Shown: positions 50,641 through 60,037 of the stretch, piece after piece
Layout: every line of letters begins with the position of its first letter
How positions within the stretch are numbered: position 1 is the stretch's first letter
NCBI RefSeq assembly: GCF_003340565.1
Contig: NZ_QPLK01000004.1
Span: 124,001-188,000 of the forward strand
Reading direction: 5' to 3'
From: Rhodovulum sp. 12E13
Lineage (GTDB): Bacteria > Pseudomonadota > Alphaproteobacteria > Rhodobacterales > Rhodobacteraceae
DNA: 64,000 bases
The notes under the pieces: generated by a model
Databases searched by the model: none
Told to the model about the DNA's origin: nothing
The model's input: the letters and a program-made list of their open reading frames with translations, nothing else
Program-made: the position numbers and the translations under genes

Positions 50641-51800
50641 ACGACGGATCCCGCATCGAGGCCGAGGGCGCCGCCCCGGCCGCCCGCGCCACGCACAGCG
50701 CCGACGCCACGACCGTCGAGGAGGGGCTCGCCATCCAGGAGCGGCAGGCCGTCACCGACAGCGAGGCCGCGACCGCGGTGGCGATGCAGAACACGCTGCT
50801 CACCCCGCGCTTCTACACCACCGATTTCGACGAGCTCGACGCCATCGACGTCAGCCATATCCGCGACGAGTGGGACCCGCTCATCGAGGAGATGAAGAGC
50901 GACCCCAACAAGGGCCACTTCCGCAAGACCGAGGACTGGGACCACGTCGACTGGGAGGGGATGGACCCGGAGCTGAAGAAGGAGTTCATCGACTTCCTCA
51001 TCTCGTCGTGCACCGCCGAGTTCTCGGGCTGCGTGCTCTACAAGGAGATGAAGCGGCGCGGCAACAACAAGGACGTGGTGGAGCTGTTCCAGTACATGGC
51101 GCGCGACGAGGCGCGGCACGCGGGCTTCATCAACGACGCGCTGCGCGAGGCGGGCATCGCGGTGAACCTCGGCTTCCTGACCCAGAAGAAGAAGTACACC
51201 TACTTCCGGCCGAAGTTCATCTACTACGCCACCTATCTCAGCGAGAAGATCGGCTACGCCCGCTACATCACGATCTTCCGCCACCTCGAGAAGCACCCCG
51301 AGCACCGGTTCCACCCGATCTTCAAGTGGTTCGAGGAATGGTGCGGCGACGAGTTCCGCCACGGCGAGGCCTTCGCCATGCTGATGAAGACCGACCCCAA
51401 GCTGACCTCGGGCGTGAACGTGCTGTGGATCAAGTTCTTCCTGACGGCCGTCTACGCCACGATGCACGTGCGCGACCACCAGCGGCCGGCCTTCCACGCC
51501 GCCCTGGGCGTCGACCCCGACGAGTACGGCCACGAAGTGTTCCGCAAGACCAGCGAGCTGTCGAAGCAGATCTTCCCCATCACGCTCGACATCGACCACC
51601 CGCGCTGGGCGCGGGGGCTCAAGGCGCTCCAGAAGGCGTCGGTCGACATCGACGCGGCGAAGAAAGCGGGGGGCCTCGGCGGCTTCCTCGGCCGGATGTG
51701 GGGCTCGACACGGGCGGCACTCGCCTTCGCCAGCCTCTACACGATCCCGGCCAAGAAGCACCGGGTGCCGAAGGTGACGCGCCTCCAGCCGGCCTACTGA
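50637..51800 (+). CDS. acsF: AcsF, oxygen-dependent Mg-protoporphyrin IX monomethyl ester cyclase
   Basis: Forms the fifth ring of bacteriochlorophyll using O2; a di-iron oxygenase. The 387-aa protein has both iron-binding helices: [13 protein letters not shown] (about 155-167) and [11 protein letters not shown] (about 240-250), plus [17 protein letters not shown] at the front and the conserved Tyr/Phe-rich [35 protein letters not shown] stretch (51190-51290). No anaerobic BchE gene is in the window, in keeping with an aerobic lifestyle. ATG 50637 overlaps bciE by four bases. The N-terminal 50 residues are variable and disordered. Confidence 0.96.
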   Translation: MNDGSRIEAEGAAPAARATHSADATTVEEGLAIQERQAVTDSEAATAVAMQNTLLTPRFYTTDFDELDAIDVSHIRDEWDPLIEEMKSDPNKGHFRKTEDWDHVDWEGMDPELKKEFIDFLISSCTAEFSGCVLYKEMKRRGNNKDVVELFQYMARDEARHAGFINDALREAGIAVNLGFLTQKKKYTYFRPKFIYYATYLSEKIGYARYITIFRHLEKHPEHRFHPIFKWFEEWCGDEFRHGEAFAMLMKTDPKLTSGVNVLWIKFFLTAVYATMHVRDHQRPAFHAALGVDPDEYGHEVFRKTSELSKQIFPITLDIDHPRWARGLKALQKASVDIDAAKKAGGLGGFLGRMWGSTRAALAFASLYTIPAKKHRVPKVTRLQPAY

Positions 51801-51815
51801 CCGAAGCCGGACGGG

Positions 51816-51866
51816 CCGGGGGGCCAGCCCCCCGGACCCCCCGGGATACTTGGAGCAAGAAGAAGG
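51816..51866 (-). repeat. Hairpin repeat, copy D (acsF-puhE)
   Basis: Hairpin CCGGGGGGC-CA-GCCCCCCGG (51817-51836), then CCCCCCGGGATACTTGG and a diverged end GCAAGAAGAAGG. It occupies the acsF-puhE gap, and its end lies about 15 bases before the proposed GTG of puhE. More diverged than copies A-C. Confidence 0.82.
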
Positions 51867-51880
51867 ACGGGACCCGTTCC

Positions 51881-52699
51881 GTGACCGAACCCTGGATCGC
51901 AACACTGATCGCGCTCTTCGCGTGGTGGTTCTCCACCGGGGCGATCCTCGCCGTGGTGAAGCGGGCCGACGCGGGCGGGCGCAAGAGCCATCTCTGGGCG
52001 GTGCTGCTGGCGCTGCCGGTCCTCGTGCTGGGGGCTGGCCTGTTCGTCGACACGCTGCACCGGACCGAGCCCTTCGCCGTCTTCGCGGCCTTTCTCGCGG
52101 CGCTGATGATCTGGGGATGGATCGAGATGGCGTTCCTGTGCGGGATCGTCACGGGCCCCAACCGCGCGCTCACGCCCGAAGGGGTGAGCGGGTGGGAGCG
52201 GTTCCGGCGGGCCTGGTGGGCGGTGGCGTGGCACGAGCTGCTGCTGTTCGCGGCGCTCCTGGCGATGGGCTGGGCGGCGCAGGGGGCGGCGAACCCGTTC
52301 GGCTTCGTCACCTTCGCGGTTCTGTTCGGCGCGCGCATCTCGGCCAAGCTGAACCTGTTCTGGGGCGTGCCGCGTATCAACACCGAGTTCCTGCCCCAGG
52401 CCATCGCCTATCTGCCCACTCACTTCCGCGTCGGCCGGCCGAACGCGATCTACCCCGTGACGGTCGCCATGCTGGCCGTGGCGACTGCGCTGCTGGTGCG
52501 CGAGATCGGCGCGGCGGACGCGGCGCACGCGGCGCTGGGCTGGACGCTCGCCGCCGCCATCGCCGGCCTCGCCCTGATCGAGCACCTGCTGATGGTGGTG
52601 CCGCTGCCCGACCAGAAACTCTGGCGCTGGATGCTGCCCGAGCCGCGCGACGCGCTGACGCAAACCCAGACCAGCCGGCCCAGAGAGCCGGCGGAATAA
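51881..52699 (+). CDS. puhE: PuhE, polytopic photosynthetic complex assembly protein
   Basis: Family TIGR03055; a 272-aa protein with about seven membrane helices that influences RC-LH1 and pigment levels. Family motifs include [16 protein letters not shown] in helix 1, [36 protein letters not shown] and [30 protein letters not shown] (52350-52430). GTG 51881 is the start that places the first helix correctly; the open frame upstream is unrelated. AGAAGGA near 51861 is a distant but possible ribosome site. Upstream is acsF; hemA follows by 20 bases. Confidence 0.92.
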   Translation: MTEPWIATLIALFAWWFSTGAILAVVKRADAGGRKSHLWAVLLALPVLVLGAGLFVDTLHRTEPFAVFAAFLAALMIWGWIEMAFLCGIVTGPNRALTPEGVSGWERFRRAWWAVAWHELLLFAALLAMGWAAQGAANPFGFVTFAVLFGARISAKLNLFWGVPRINTEFLPQAIAYLPTHFRVGRPNAIYPVTVAMLAVATALLVREIGAADAAHAALGWTLAAAIAGLALIEHLLMVVPLPDQKLWRWMLPEPRDALTQTQTSRPREPAE

Positions 52700-52719
52700 G
52701 ACGAACGAAGGGACCAGCC

Positions 52720-53931
52720 ATGGATTACGATAGCCTGTTCCGCGAGCAGCTCGACGCGCTGAAGGACGAGGGCAACTACCGCATCTTCGCGGAGCTCGAG
52801 CGGCAGTGCGGCGCCTTTCCCCGGGCCGGGCACCGGGGCGAGGGCCCCGAGCGCGTGACGGTGTGGTGCTCGAACGACTATCTGGGAATGGGCCAGCACC
52901 CCGTGACCGTGGGCCGCATGGTCGAGACGGTGCAGGAGTGCGGCACCGGTGCCGGCGGCACGCGCAACATCTCGGGCACCAACGCCCACCATGTCGCGCT
53001 GGAGCAGGAGATCGCCGACCTGCACGGCAAGGAGGCGGCGCTGCTGTTCACCTCGGGCTACGTGTCGAACTGGGCGTCTCTCTCGACGCTCGGGAGCCGA
53101 CTGAAGGGGGCGGTGATCCTGTCGGATTCGCTCAACCATGCGTCGATGATCGAGGGAATCCGCCACTCCCGCGCCGAAAAGGTGATCTGGAAGCACAACG
53201 ACGCCGACGATCTCGACCGGCACCTGTCGCGGCTGGACCCGGCGCGGCCGCGGATCGTGGCCTTCGAATCGGTCTATTCGATGGATGGCGACATCTGCCC
53301 GATGGCCGAGATCGTCGAGGTCGCCGAGAAGCACGGCGCGATGACCTATCTCGACGAGGTCCACGCGGTGGGGATGTACGGCCCCCGCGGCGGCGGCATC
53401 AGCGAACAGGAGGGGCTGGCGCACCGCATCGACCTGATCGAGGGCACGCTGGGCAAGGCCTATGGCTGCGTCGGCGGCTACATCTCGGGCTCGGCGGCGC
53501 TCTGCGACTTCGTCCGCTCCTTTGCCAGCGGGTTCATCTTCACGACGGCACTCCCGCCGGCGGTGGCCGCGGCCGCCAGGGCCTCGATCGCGCATCTCAA
53601 GAACTCCGAGATCGAGCGGATGGGGCAGCGCGACCGGGTGCGCAAGCTGCGCGCAAGGCTCGACGCCGCCGGCATTCCGCACATGGCCAACGACAGCCAC
53701 ATCGTGCCGGTGCCCGTGGGTGACCCGGTGAAGTGCCGGCTGATCTCGGACATCCTGCTGCGCGAGCACGGCATCTACGTGCAGCCGATCAACTACCCCA
53801 CCGTGCCGAAGGGAACCGAGCGGCTGCGCTTCACGCCCTCGCCGCACCACACCGACGCCGATATCGATCACCTCGTGACCGCGCTCGGCGAATTGTGGAG
53901 CCAGTGCGCGCTGGCCCGGCAGGTGGCGTGA
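52720..53931 (+). CDS. hemA: HemA, 5-aminolevulinate synthase
   Basis: Condenses glycine and succinyl-CoA to 5-aminolevulinate, feeding all tetrapyrroles. The 403-aa PLP enzyme has [23 protein letters not shown] at the front, [34 protein letters not shown] and the PLP lysine K246 in [15 protein letters not shown]. Placing hemA at the end of the puh operon is the arrangement I associate with Roseobacter-type clusters and would couple precursor supply to pigment synthesis. Other alphaproteobacteria often have a second copy elsewhere, not visible here. Confidence 0.97.
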   Translation: MDYDSLFREQLDALKDEGNYRIFAELERQCGAFPRAGHRGEGPERVTVWCSNDYLGMGQHPVTVGRMVETVQECGTGAGGTRNISGTNAHHVALEQEIADLHGKEAALLFTSGYVSNWASLSTLGSRLKGAVILSDSLNHASMIEGIRHSRAEKVIWKHNDADDLDRHLSRLDPARPRIVAFESVYSMDGDICPMAEIVEVAEKHGAMTYLDEVHAVGMYGPRGGGISEQEGLAHRIDLIEGTLGKAYGCVGGYISGSAALCDFVRSFASGFIFTTALPPAVAAAARASIAHLKNSEIERMGQRDRVRKLRARLDAAGIPHMANDSHIVPVPVGDPVKCRLISDILLREHGIYVQPINYPTVPKGTERLRFTPSPHHTDADIDHLVTALGELWSQCALARQVA

Positions 53932-54022
53932 CCGGGCAGACTGTCGCAGCCGGTGGCCAGGTCGGGCCGCACGGCTAGCCTCCCGCGCATGCGCCGGGGC
54001 CGACGGCCCGGCCTCACAGACG

Positions 54023-54063
54023 AACCGCGCCGTACCCCGAACGGGGCGCGGCGCGTTCCTTTT
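54023..54063 (+). terminator. Probable terminator after hemA
   Basis: An imperfect hairpin AACCGCGCCGTACCCCG / CGGGGCGCGGCGCGTT with an AA loop (54023-54056), followed by TTCCTTTT. It would end the long bch-puh-hemA transcript just before the pseudoazurin gene. Confidence 0.65.
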
Positions 54064-54079
54064 GCACGGGAGAGCTGAC

Positions 54080-54574
54080 ATGAAGATGACCCGCCGAGAG
54101 AACCTCGCCCTGATTGGCGCCACCGCGGCTGCCACCGCCCTGCCGGGCGCCGGTGCCGCGCAGGAGGAAGGCACCGTTCACGTGGTGGAAATGCTGACGC
54201 GCGATCCCGAGACGGGCGAAAACCAGGTGTTCAGGCCGGCGCTCCTGCGGGTGCAGCCCGGTGACACGGTCCGCTTTGTCTCCGAGCAGCCGGGGCACAA
54301 CAGCCAGTCGAACGAAGATCTGATCCCCGAGGGGGGCGAAACCTGGGAAGGCCGGATCAACCAGGATGTCGAGGTGACGCTCGAGACCGAGGGCACCTAT
54401 CCCTACTATTGCCTGCCTCACCAGACCGCCGGCATGGTCGGCCTGATCCTCGTGGGCGACTTCACGTCGAACTACGAGGCCGCGAAGGAGGGCCGGTTCC
54501 GCGGCCGGGCACGCCAGCGCTACGAGGACCTGTTCGCGCAGGCCGACGAGATCCGGGCCGAGGAAGGCCTCTGA
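54080..54574 (+). CDS. Pseudoazurin, periplasmic blue copper protein
   Basis: A small electron carrier of 164 aa. The signal sequence carries a twin-arginine-like TRRENLALIG (4-13) and ends near PGAGAAQ. The type 1 copper ligands of the plastocyanin/azurin family are all visible: His73 (PGHNSQS), then Cys111, His114 and Met119 in YPYYCLPHQTAGMVG. The C-terminal helical extension (about 127-164) is typical of pseudoazurins. It sits between hemA and cytochrome c2, bounded by its own terminators, so it has its own promoter. In denitrifiers it donates to nitrite reductase; here a role in photosynthetic electron transfer is an inference. Confidence 0.9.
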   Translation: MKMTRRENLALIGATAAATALPGAGAAQEEGTVHVVEMLTRDPETGENQVFRPALLRVQPGDTVRFVSEQPGHNSQSNEDLIPEGGETWEGRINQDVEVTLETEGTYPYYCLPHQTAGMVGLILVGDFTSNYEAAKEGRFRGRARQRYEDLFAQADEIRAEEGL

Positions 54575-54590
54575 TCGCGCCCGCCAAGGG

Positions 54591-54626
54591 ACAGCAACGG
54601 GGCGCCTGCGGGCGCCCCGTTGCTGT
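54591..54626 (+). terminator. Perfect 16-bp hairpin after pseudoazurin
   Basis: ACAGCAACGGGGCGCC (54591-54606), loop TGCG, then the exact reverse complement (54611-54626). No T-run follows. A strong terminator or 3' mRNA-stabilising hairpin. Confidence 0.75.
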
Positions 54627-54767
54627 CACGGCGCCCGCGGGTTCGCCGCGCGCCCGGTTTCGAGGCAAGCCGTGTGCCGCGGTGTGCAATAGAGGCTTTA
54701 CCTCGGTCGCCGGAGCGGTAGGTTGGCGCGCACAGCCGAGCAAGCAGCCAGACTGAGAGGTCGACCC

Positions 54768-55223
54768 ATGAAAGCCACGTTCGCCGCCAGCCTCGCGCTG
54801 GCGTCCCTGATCGCAGCCCCCGCTCTCGCCCAGGATCCTTCGGGTGACGCCGAGTCGGGTGCCGCCCTGTTCGAGCGCCAGTGCATCACCTGCCATGTCG
54901 TGGTGAACGACGAGGGCGAGACGCTCGCGGGCCGTAACGCGCGCACCGGCCCCAACCTGTGGGAGATCGCGGGCCGCACTGCGGGCACCGTGGACGGCTT
55001 CCGCTATTCCAACGGCCTTGAGGCGCTCAACGAGATGGGCGTCCAATGGACCGAGGAGAATTTCGTCGGTTACGTCCAGGACCCCACCCCGTGGATCCGC
55101 GAGACGGCCGACAGCAACCGCCTGCGCGGCTCGATGACGTGGAAGGTGCGCTCGGAGGAAGAGGCGCACGACCTCTACGCCTACCTCTACTCGCTGGCCC
55201 CGCCCGAAGGCGAGGGCAGCTGA
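54768..55223 (+). CDS. cycA: Cytochrome c2
   Basis: Soluble periplasmic haem protein that carries electrons from cytochrome bc1 to the photo-oxidised reaction centre. The 151-aa precursor has a signal peptide (1-22, ending APALAQ), the haem site Cys39-Ile-Thr-Cys42-His43 and Met123 in GSMTWKV as sixth ligand. The segment HVVVNDEGETLAGRNARTGPNLW is very like that of Rhodobacter cytochrome c2. ATG 54768 gives a clean signal peptide; GAGAGG lies upstream. It has its own terminator at 55255-55285. Confidence 0.93.
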   Translation: MKATFAASLALASLIAAPALAQDPSGDAESGAALFERQCITCHVVVNDEGETLAGRNARTGPNLWEIAGRTAGTVDGFRYSNGLEALNEMGVQWTEENFVGYVQDPTPWIRETADSNRLRGSMTWKVRSEEEAHDLYAYLYSLAPPEGEGS

Positions 55224-55254
55224 GCCCGCGTCGCCCCGGCACTGGCACGAGTAG

Positions 55255-55285
55255 AAAGGCCGCCGGACCATCCGGCGGCCTTTTT
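55255..55285 (+). terminator. Rho-independent terminator of cycA
   Basis: 13-bp stem AAAGGCCGCCGGA / TCCGGCGGCCTTT with a CCA loop, followed by a T-run (55281-55285). A classic strong terminator. Confidence 0.92.
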
Positions 55286-55369
55286 GCGTCGGGCTCTTGA
55301 CCGCGGGCCGGCGCGCGCCGACATGCCACGCTCCCGCGAGGGATGTCCCCTCGCGCCAGGGTGCCTGTC

Positions 55370-56308
55370 ATGGCCAATCTTCTCGTCGCGGGCGGCCTCG
55401 TCGCCCTGCTCGTCGGCGGCGACCTGCTGGTGCGGGGCGCGGTCGGCGTCGCGCAGCGGCTGAATGTGCCGCCCCTCGTCATCGGTCTCACGCTCGTCGG
55501 CTTCGGCACGTCGGCGCCGGAACTCGCCACCTCGCTGCAGGCGGCCCTCGGCGGCGCGCCCGGCATCGCCGCCGGCAACGTCGTCGGCTCGAACGTGGCC
55601 AACGTGCTCTTGATCCTCGGCCTTGCCGCCCTGATCCGGCCGATCGCGGTCGACGGCCCCGCCTTTCGCCGCGACGGCTCGGCGCTGGTGCTGGCCACCC
55701 TGCTCGGTATCGTGCTGATGCTGACCGGCACGCTCGAGCGGTGGCACGGCGCCGTGCTGGCGGCGGGTCTCGCGGCCTTCCTCTTCGCCACGTTCCGCCG
55801 CCCCGGCCCGGTGGCCGCGACCGAGGCCCACGACGTGGTCGAGACGGCCGACAGCAGGCCGCCGCTCTGGCGGGCGGTCCTGTTCTTCGCCGTGGGCCTT
55901 GCGCTGGTCCTGGGCGGCGCGCGGGCGCTTGTGACGGGCGGGGTCGAGATCGCGGCCGCGCTCGGGGTCAGCGAGACGGTGATCGGGCTGACGATCGTCG
56001 CCGTCGGCACCTCGCTGCCCGAACTCGTGACCTCGGTGATCGCCGCGCGGCGTGGCGAGGGTGATGTCGCCTTCGGCAACGTCGTGGGGTCCAACATCTT
56101 CAACCTGCTCGGCATCCTCGGGGTGACGGCGCTGGTGACGCCGCTGCCGGTCGACGCGCGCATCCTGCAGGTCGATGTCTGGGCGATGGCCGCCGCGACG
56201 GCGCTGCTGGTGGCCGCCGCGGTGACGGGCTGGCGCGTGACTCGGGCCGAGGGGGCGGGGCTGCTGGCGCTCTACGCGGGCTATCTCGGGCTGACGGTGG
56301 CGCTCTGA
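55370..56308 (+). CDS. Sodium/calcium (CaCA) antiporter, YrbG type
   Basis: A 312-aa inner-membrane cation antiporter with about ten helices in two inverted halves. Both alpha-repeats carry the ion-binding signature: [12 protein letters not shown] (about 40-60) with [16 protein letters not shown], and [12 protein letters not shown] (about 205-225) with [19 protein letters not shown] 55370 is preferred because it begins at the first helix; ATG 55343 would add nine polar residues. It is flanked by cycA and the convergent bchO, an unexpected place for a calcium exchanger; a link to photosynthesis is not established. Confidence 0.9.
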   Translation: MANLLVAGGLVALLVGGDLLVRGAVGVAQRLNVPPLVIGLTLVGFGTSAPELATSLQAALGGAPGIAAGNVVGSNVANVLLILGLAALIRPIAVDGPAFRRDGSALVLATLLGIVLMLTGTLERWHGAVLAAGLAAFLFATFRRPGPVAATEAHDVVETADSRPPLWRAVLFFAVGLALVLGGARALVTGGVEIAAALGVSETVIGLTIVAVGTSLPELVTSVIAARRGEGDVAFGNVVGSNIFNLLGILGVTALVTPLPVDARILQVDVWAMAAATALLVAAAVTGWRVTRAEGAGLLALYAGYLGLTVAL

Positions 56309-56309
56309 C

Positions 56310-57176
56310 TCACAGGTGGCGCTTGAGGAAGGCGTCGACCCGCGCAGCGACCTCCTCGGGCGCCTCCTCGTGGGCGAGGTGGCCGACCCCCGGCAGCGTC
56401 ACGGCCTCGGCCCGTGGCATCTTCCGCGCGGCGCGCTCCGACGTCTCGGGCGACACCGCCCGGTCGCCCTCCGCCGCGAGCAGCAGCGTCGGCACGGCGG
56501 TCCGGCTCAGGGCGGCGCGCAGCCGGTCGAGGCGCCACTGGGCCATCATCGTCAACGTGCCGTCGACATGGCGCGCGTCGGAGACGCAGGCGCGATAGAG
56601 CGCGAGCCCGAGGTCGTCGAGCCGGCTGCCCGTTCCCTCGATCAGCCGCTGCACCGTGTTGGGCTGGGCGAGCCGCGCCATCGTGGGCGCGACCAGCGGG
56701 TTGAGCGCCAGCGCCTTGGCCATCATCGGAAACAGGAACCCCGCCGCACCGTCGAAATTGTCGAGCGCGGCGTTGATCCCCACCACGGCGGCGGGCGGCG
56801 ACCCGGCGATCTGCGCCATCCGCAGCGCCAGCGCCCCCCCGGCCGAGTGCCCCACGATTGCCGCCGGGCGCTCGCCGCGCTTCTCCAGCAGCGTCTCGAG
56901 GTCGGCCGCCATCAGATCCAGGCTGGAGCGTTGCAGGGCGCCGAGCCGGGTGAAGCCATGGCCCGGCAGGTCGGGTGCCACCACCCGCCAGCGCCGCGCC
57001 AGAAGGGGGGCGAGGTCGCGCCAGCTATGCGTCGCGCCCCCCGCCCCGTGCAGCAACAGCAGCACCGGCGCCGCCGCCGGCCCCAGCGCCTGCACGTGCC
57101 AGCGATGCGGCCGCGCCTGGGCGAAGGCCGAATGCTCGGCGTTGGGCCAGGTCTCGGCGTAGCGCGCCCAGTCCAC
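56310..57176 (-). CDS. bchO: BchO, alpha/beta hydrolase of the magnesium chelatase operon
   Basis: A 288-aa alpha/beta hydrolase found with bchD and bchI in purple bacteria and presumed to aid chelatase function; its substrate is unknown. It shows LLLLHGAGGATHSWRDLAPLLARR, the nucleophile elbow IVGHSAGGALALRMA, an acid in LLAAEGDRAV and the His in GVGHLAHEEAPEEV. GTG 57176 lies 10 bases after the bchD stop with GAGG 8 bases upstream and gives the usual N-terminus VDWARYAETWPNAEHS. The stop is one base from the convergent antiporter stop. Confidence 0.9.
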   Translation of the reverse strand: MDWARYAETWPNAEHSAFAQARPHRWHVQALGPAAAPVLLLLHGAGGATHSWRDLAPLLARRWRVVAPDLPGHGFTRLGALQRSSLDLMAADLETLLEKRGERPAAIVGHSAGGALALRMAQIAGSPPAAVVGINAALDNFDGAAGFLFPMMAKALALNPLVAPTMARLAQPNTVQRLIEGTGSRLDDLGLALYRACVSDARHVDGTLTMMAQWRLDRLRAALSRTAVPTLLLAAEGDRAVSPETSERAARKMPRAEAVTLPGVGHLAHEEAPEEVAARVDAFLKRHL

Positions 57177-57186
57177 TCCGCCGGCC

Positions 57187-58863
57187 TCAGGCGTCGAGCG
57201 TGGCCGAGACGGCCTTCGACAGCCGGCTGGCATCGGCCCGCGGCAGCGCGAGGTAGGGCGCCCCCATCTCGGCCGCCAGCGCCTCGAGCGGGCGCTGCGG
57301 CCGCGGTGACATGTCGATCACCAGGCCGGGGATCGCCTGCGCCCGGATCGCGCGGGCGAGGCGCGTTGCGTCTTCCCCGGCCTGCCCGCGGTTCGCCGTG
57401 CCATCGAGCGCGATGTTGGCCCGCCCGTCGGTGATGAGCGCCAGGGTCGGCGTCATGCCGCGCCCCTGCGCCGCGCGTGCCAGATCCATCGCCGCCGAGA
57501 GGCCCGCGGCGAGCGGCGTGCCGCCTCCGCCGGGCAGGGCGGCGAGCCGCCGCTTGGTCTGCACGAGGCTGCGGGTGGGCGGCAGCAGCACCTCCGCCCC
57601 CTCGCCGCGGAACGCCACCAGCGCCACGTGGTCGCGCCGCGCGTAGGCCTCGCCCAGCAGAAGCTCCACCGCGCCCTTCGCTTCCGCGAGCCGTGTCATG
57701 GCGGCCGAGCCGGACGCGTCGACCACGAAGATCAGGAGGCGGTCGGATTGCTCCTGATAGCGCTTGGTGCGGATGTCGCCCTGCCGCACGTGCAGCCGCT
57801 GGTCGGTCGCCGCGCTCTTGCGGCGCACGGGCTGCCACGGGGCGGCGGCGCGCAGCGTCGAGATCAGGTCGACCCGGCTCTGCCCGTCGAGGCGGCCGGG
57901 CCGCGGTGGCAGCGGCCGCCCCCGGCGGTTGCCCTTGCGCCCCGCTCCGCTGCCCGACGCGCCGGCGGCAACCCGCGGCGCGCGGCCTGCCGCCAGCTTT
58001 TCCAGCAGGTCCCGCGGCAGGGCGGCGGCGGCGGCCTCGAGCAGGATCTCCTCGGGCAGGCGCAGTTCCTGCTCGCTCTCCTCGCCGCGCTCGCCTTCGT
58101 CGGGCTGTTGCTCCGGCGGCGGGGGCGGCTCGGGCGCGTCGGGTTCGTCGTCCTCGGCCGCCGGCATCCGCGTGGCCCGGGGGGCGAGCACCAGCTCCAC
58201 CGCGGCAGACAGGTCCTCCGTCGCCACCGTCTCCCGCCCCGAGAGCGCGGCATGGGCGCGGGCGGCGCGCAGCGCGAAGAGCGGGGCGCGCAGCGAGGCG
58301 ATGCCCAGCCGCACCGCCACCGCCGTCAGGTCGGCCAGCGCGGCGTCGGGCGCGGCGGGCAGGGCGCGCAGCGGGTTGCCGACCCGAACGCTGCCCGGCT
58401 CGATCGCGGCCGTCCCGGCCAGAGCGACCCCGTCGAGGTCCACGTGCAGCGCCAGCCGGTCGGTCAGCGCCTCGGGCAGCGCCTCCTCCGGCTCCGCCCC
58501 TTCGTCGAGCGCGATGAGCGTGTGCCCGTCATGGGCGTCGAGAACGGCGCCGAGGCGGGCGGCGAGGCCGGGCGGGCACCGCTCGGCCATCGGCAGCACC
58601 ACCGCGCAGGGGCGCGAGAGCACCCCCTCCTGCCATACCACCTTGCCCGCGCCGAGCGTTGCCGACAGGTCCACCCCGCCAAAAAGCTGCTCGTCGGCGA
58701 TCTGCGGGTGGATCTTGCGCCGTGGCAGCGGCAGCGCGGCCAGCGCCGCCACGAACCGCTCGCGCACCGGCCCCGAACGGGCCCGGAGCCAGAGGCCCCC
58801 CAGCCCGCCGGGATCGACCGCCAGCAGGCGCAGCGAAAGATCGGCGCGCTCCCACGGGGTCAT
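57187..58863 (-). CDS. bchD: BchD, magnesium chelatase AAA+/vWA subunit
   Basis: BchD forms the platform that links the BchI ring to BchH. The 558-aa protein has an N-terminal AAA-like domain without a proper Walker A (about 10-230), an acidic and Pro-rich linker (EDDEPDAPEPPPPPEQQPDE, about 238-270) and a C-terminal von Willebrand A domain with the metal-site motif DASGSAAM and TDGRANIALDG. Loss of ATPase residues is normal for BchD. ATG 58863 lies 11 bases after GGGAGG; GTG 58875 is an alternative. Repeat copy E separates it from bchI. Confidence 0.94.
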   Translation of the reverse strand: MTPWERADLSLRLLAVDPGGLGGLWLRARSGPVRERFVAALAALPLPRRKIHPQIADEQLFGGVDLSATLGAGKVVWQEGVLSRPCAVVLPMAERCPPGLAARLGAVLDAHDGHTLIALDEGAEPEEALPEALTDRLALHVDLDGVALAGTAAIEPGSVRVGNPLRALPAAPDAALADLTAVAVRLGIASLRAPLFALRAARAHAALSGRETVATEDLSAAVELVLAPRATRMPAAEDDEPDAPEPPPPPEQQPDEGERGEESEQELRLPEEILLEAAAAALPRDLLEKLAAGRAPRVAAGASGSGAGRKGNRRGRPLPPRPGRLDGQSRVDLISTLRAAAPWQPVRRKSAATDQRLHVRQGDIRTKRYQEQSDRLLIFVVDASGSAAMTRLAEAKGAVELLLGEAYARRDHVALVAFRGEGAEVLLPPTRSLVQTKRRLAALPGGGGTPLAAGLSAAMDLARAAQGRGMTPTLALITDGRANIALDGTANRGQAGEDATRLARAIRAQAIPGLVIDMSPRPQRPLEALAAEMGAPYLALPRADASRLSKAVSATLDA

Positions 58864-58878
58864 GCCGGCCCGCACCTC

Positions 58879-58951
58879 CCATCATCTTGGCCCAAATACT
58901 CCGGGGGGGGCGGCCCGGAACGGGCCGACGGGGGCAGCGCCCCCAGTCCCC
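58879..58951 (+). repeat. Hairpin repeat, copy E (bchI-bchD)
   Basis: Conserved arm CCATCATCTTGG (58879-58890) and CCAAATACTCCGGGGG, then a secondary hairpin CGGCCCG-GAA-CGGGCCG (58911-58927) not present in the other copies, and finally GGGGGC-AGC-GCCCCC (58930-58944). Relative to - strand transcription the hairpins come first and the conserved arm just before bchD, the same polarity as copies B-D. Confidence 0.85.
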
Positions 58952-58996
58952 CGCCGCCAGCGGCGCTGCCGGCCGGGCCCGGAGCGATTCCAGCCA

Positions 58997-60037
58997 TCAT
59001 GCCCCCAGCACCTCGTCGATCACCCGCAGCACCCGTGCCGTGCTTCCCGCCTCGTCGAGCGGGTCGCGGCGCAGGCGGTGGCGCAGTGACGAGGGCGCCA
59101 CCGCGCGCACCTGCGCCACGCCCACCTCGCGTGCCTCCTCGAAGGCCGCGAGAGCCCGGGCCGCGCGCAGGAGCGTCAGCTCGCCCCGCAGGCCGTCGGC
59201 GCCGAGCGCCACGCAGAGCTCTGCGCAGGCGCGCAGCGTCTCGTCCGGCGTCTCCATGCCGCCCACGCGGTCCTTCGCGGCGACGATCCGCTCTCGCAGC
59301 TTCGCGTCCTCGGTGCCCCAATGGTCGAGGAAAGCGGCCGCGTCGGTCTCGTAAGCGTCGCGCCGGCGGATCACCTCGATCCGCTGGTCGATCTCCGAGG
59401 GCGAGGCGACCTCGACCGACAGGCCGAACCGGTCGAGCAACTGCGGCCGCAGCTCTCCCTCCTCCGGGTTGCCCGAGCCCACCAGCACGAACCGCGCCGG
59501 GTGGCGGATCGACAGGCCCTCGCGCTCCACGACATTCTCGCCCGACTGGGCGACATCGAGCAGCAGGTCGACGATGTGATCCTCCAGGAGGTTCACCTCG
59601 TCGATGTAGAGGTAGCCGCGGTTCGCGCGCGCCAGCAGCCCCGGCTCGAACGCCTTCTCGCCCTTGGTCAGCGCCTTCTCGATGTCGAGCGCGCCCACCA
59701 CCCGGTCCTCCGTCACGCCCAGAGGCAGGTCGACCACCGGCGTCGGCTTTTTCACCAGTCGGTGAGAGTGCACCTCGGCCCAGTCGGGGATGTCGTGCTC
59801 GGACGGCGAGTTGACCGGGCAGCCCTCGACCGCCTCGATCTCGGGCAGAAGTGCGGCGAGCGCGCGCACCGCGGTCGACTTGCCGGTGCCGCGGTCGCCG
59901 AAGACGAGCACGCCGCCGATCTTGGGGTCGACGGCGGTCAGCACCATCGCCTGCTTCATCTCCTCCTGTCCGACGATCGCGGAGAAGGGGAAGGGGGAGG
60001 GGCGTGTGGTGGCTCTCACGGGGGTCTGATCCGTCAT
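58997..60037 (-). CDS. bchI: BchI, AAA+ motor subunit of magnesium chelatase
   Basis: BchI hydrolyses ATP to drive magnesium insertion. The 346-aa protein has the opening [40 protein letters not shown] (59880-59990 region) with Walker [10 protein letters not shown], Walker [16 protein letters not shown], and sensor region [20 protein letters not shown] with the Arg finger. ATG 60037 overlaps the crtA stop (ATGA), so bchI, bchD and bchO are probably read from the crtA promoter. The long frame upstream of 60037 lies antisense to crtI and is not coding. Confidence 0.97.
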   Translation of the reverse strand: MTDQTPVRATTRPSPFPFSAIVGQEEMKQAMVLTAVDPKIGGVLVFGDRGTGKSTAVRALAALLPEIEAVEGCPVNSPSEHDIPDWAEVHSHRLVKKPTPVVDLPLGVTEDRVVGALDIEKALTKGEKAFEPGLLARANRGYLYIDEVNLLEDHIVDLLLDVAQSGENVVEREGLSIRHPARFVLVGSGNPEEGELRPQLLDRFGLSVEVASPSEIDQRIEVIRRRDAYETDAAAFLDHWGTEDAKLRERIVAAKDRVGGMETPDETLRACAELCVALGADGLRGELTLLRAARALAAFEEAREVGVAQVRAVAPSSLRHRLRRDPLDEAGSTARVLRVIDEVLGA

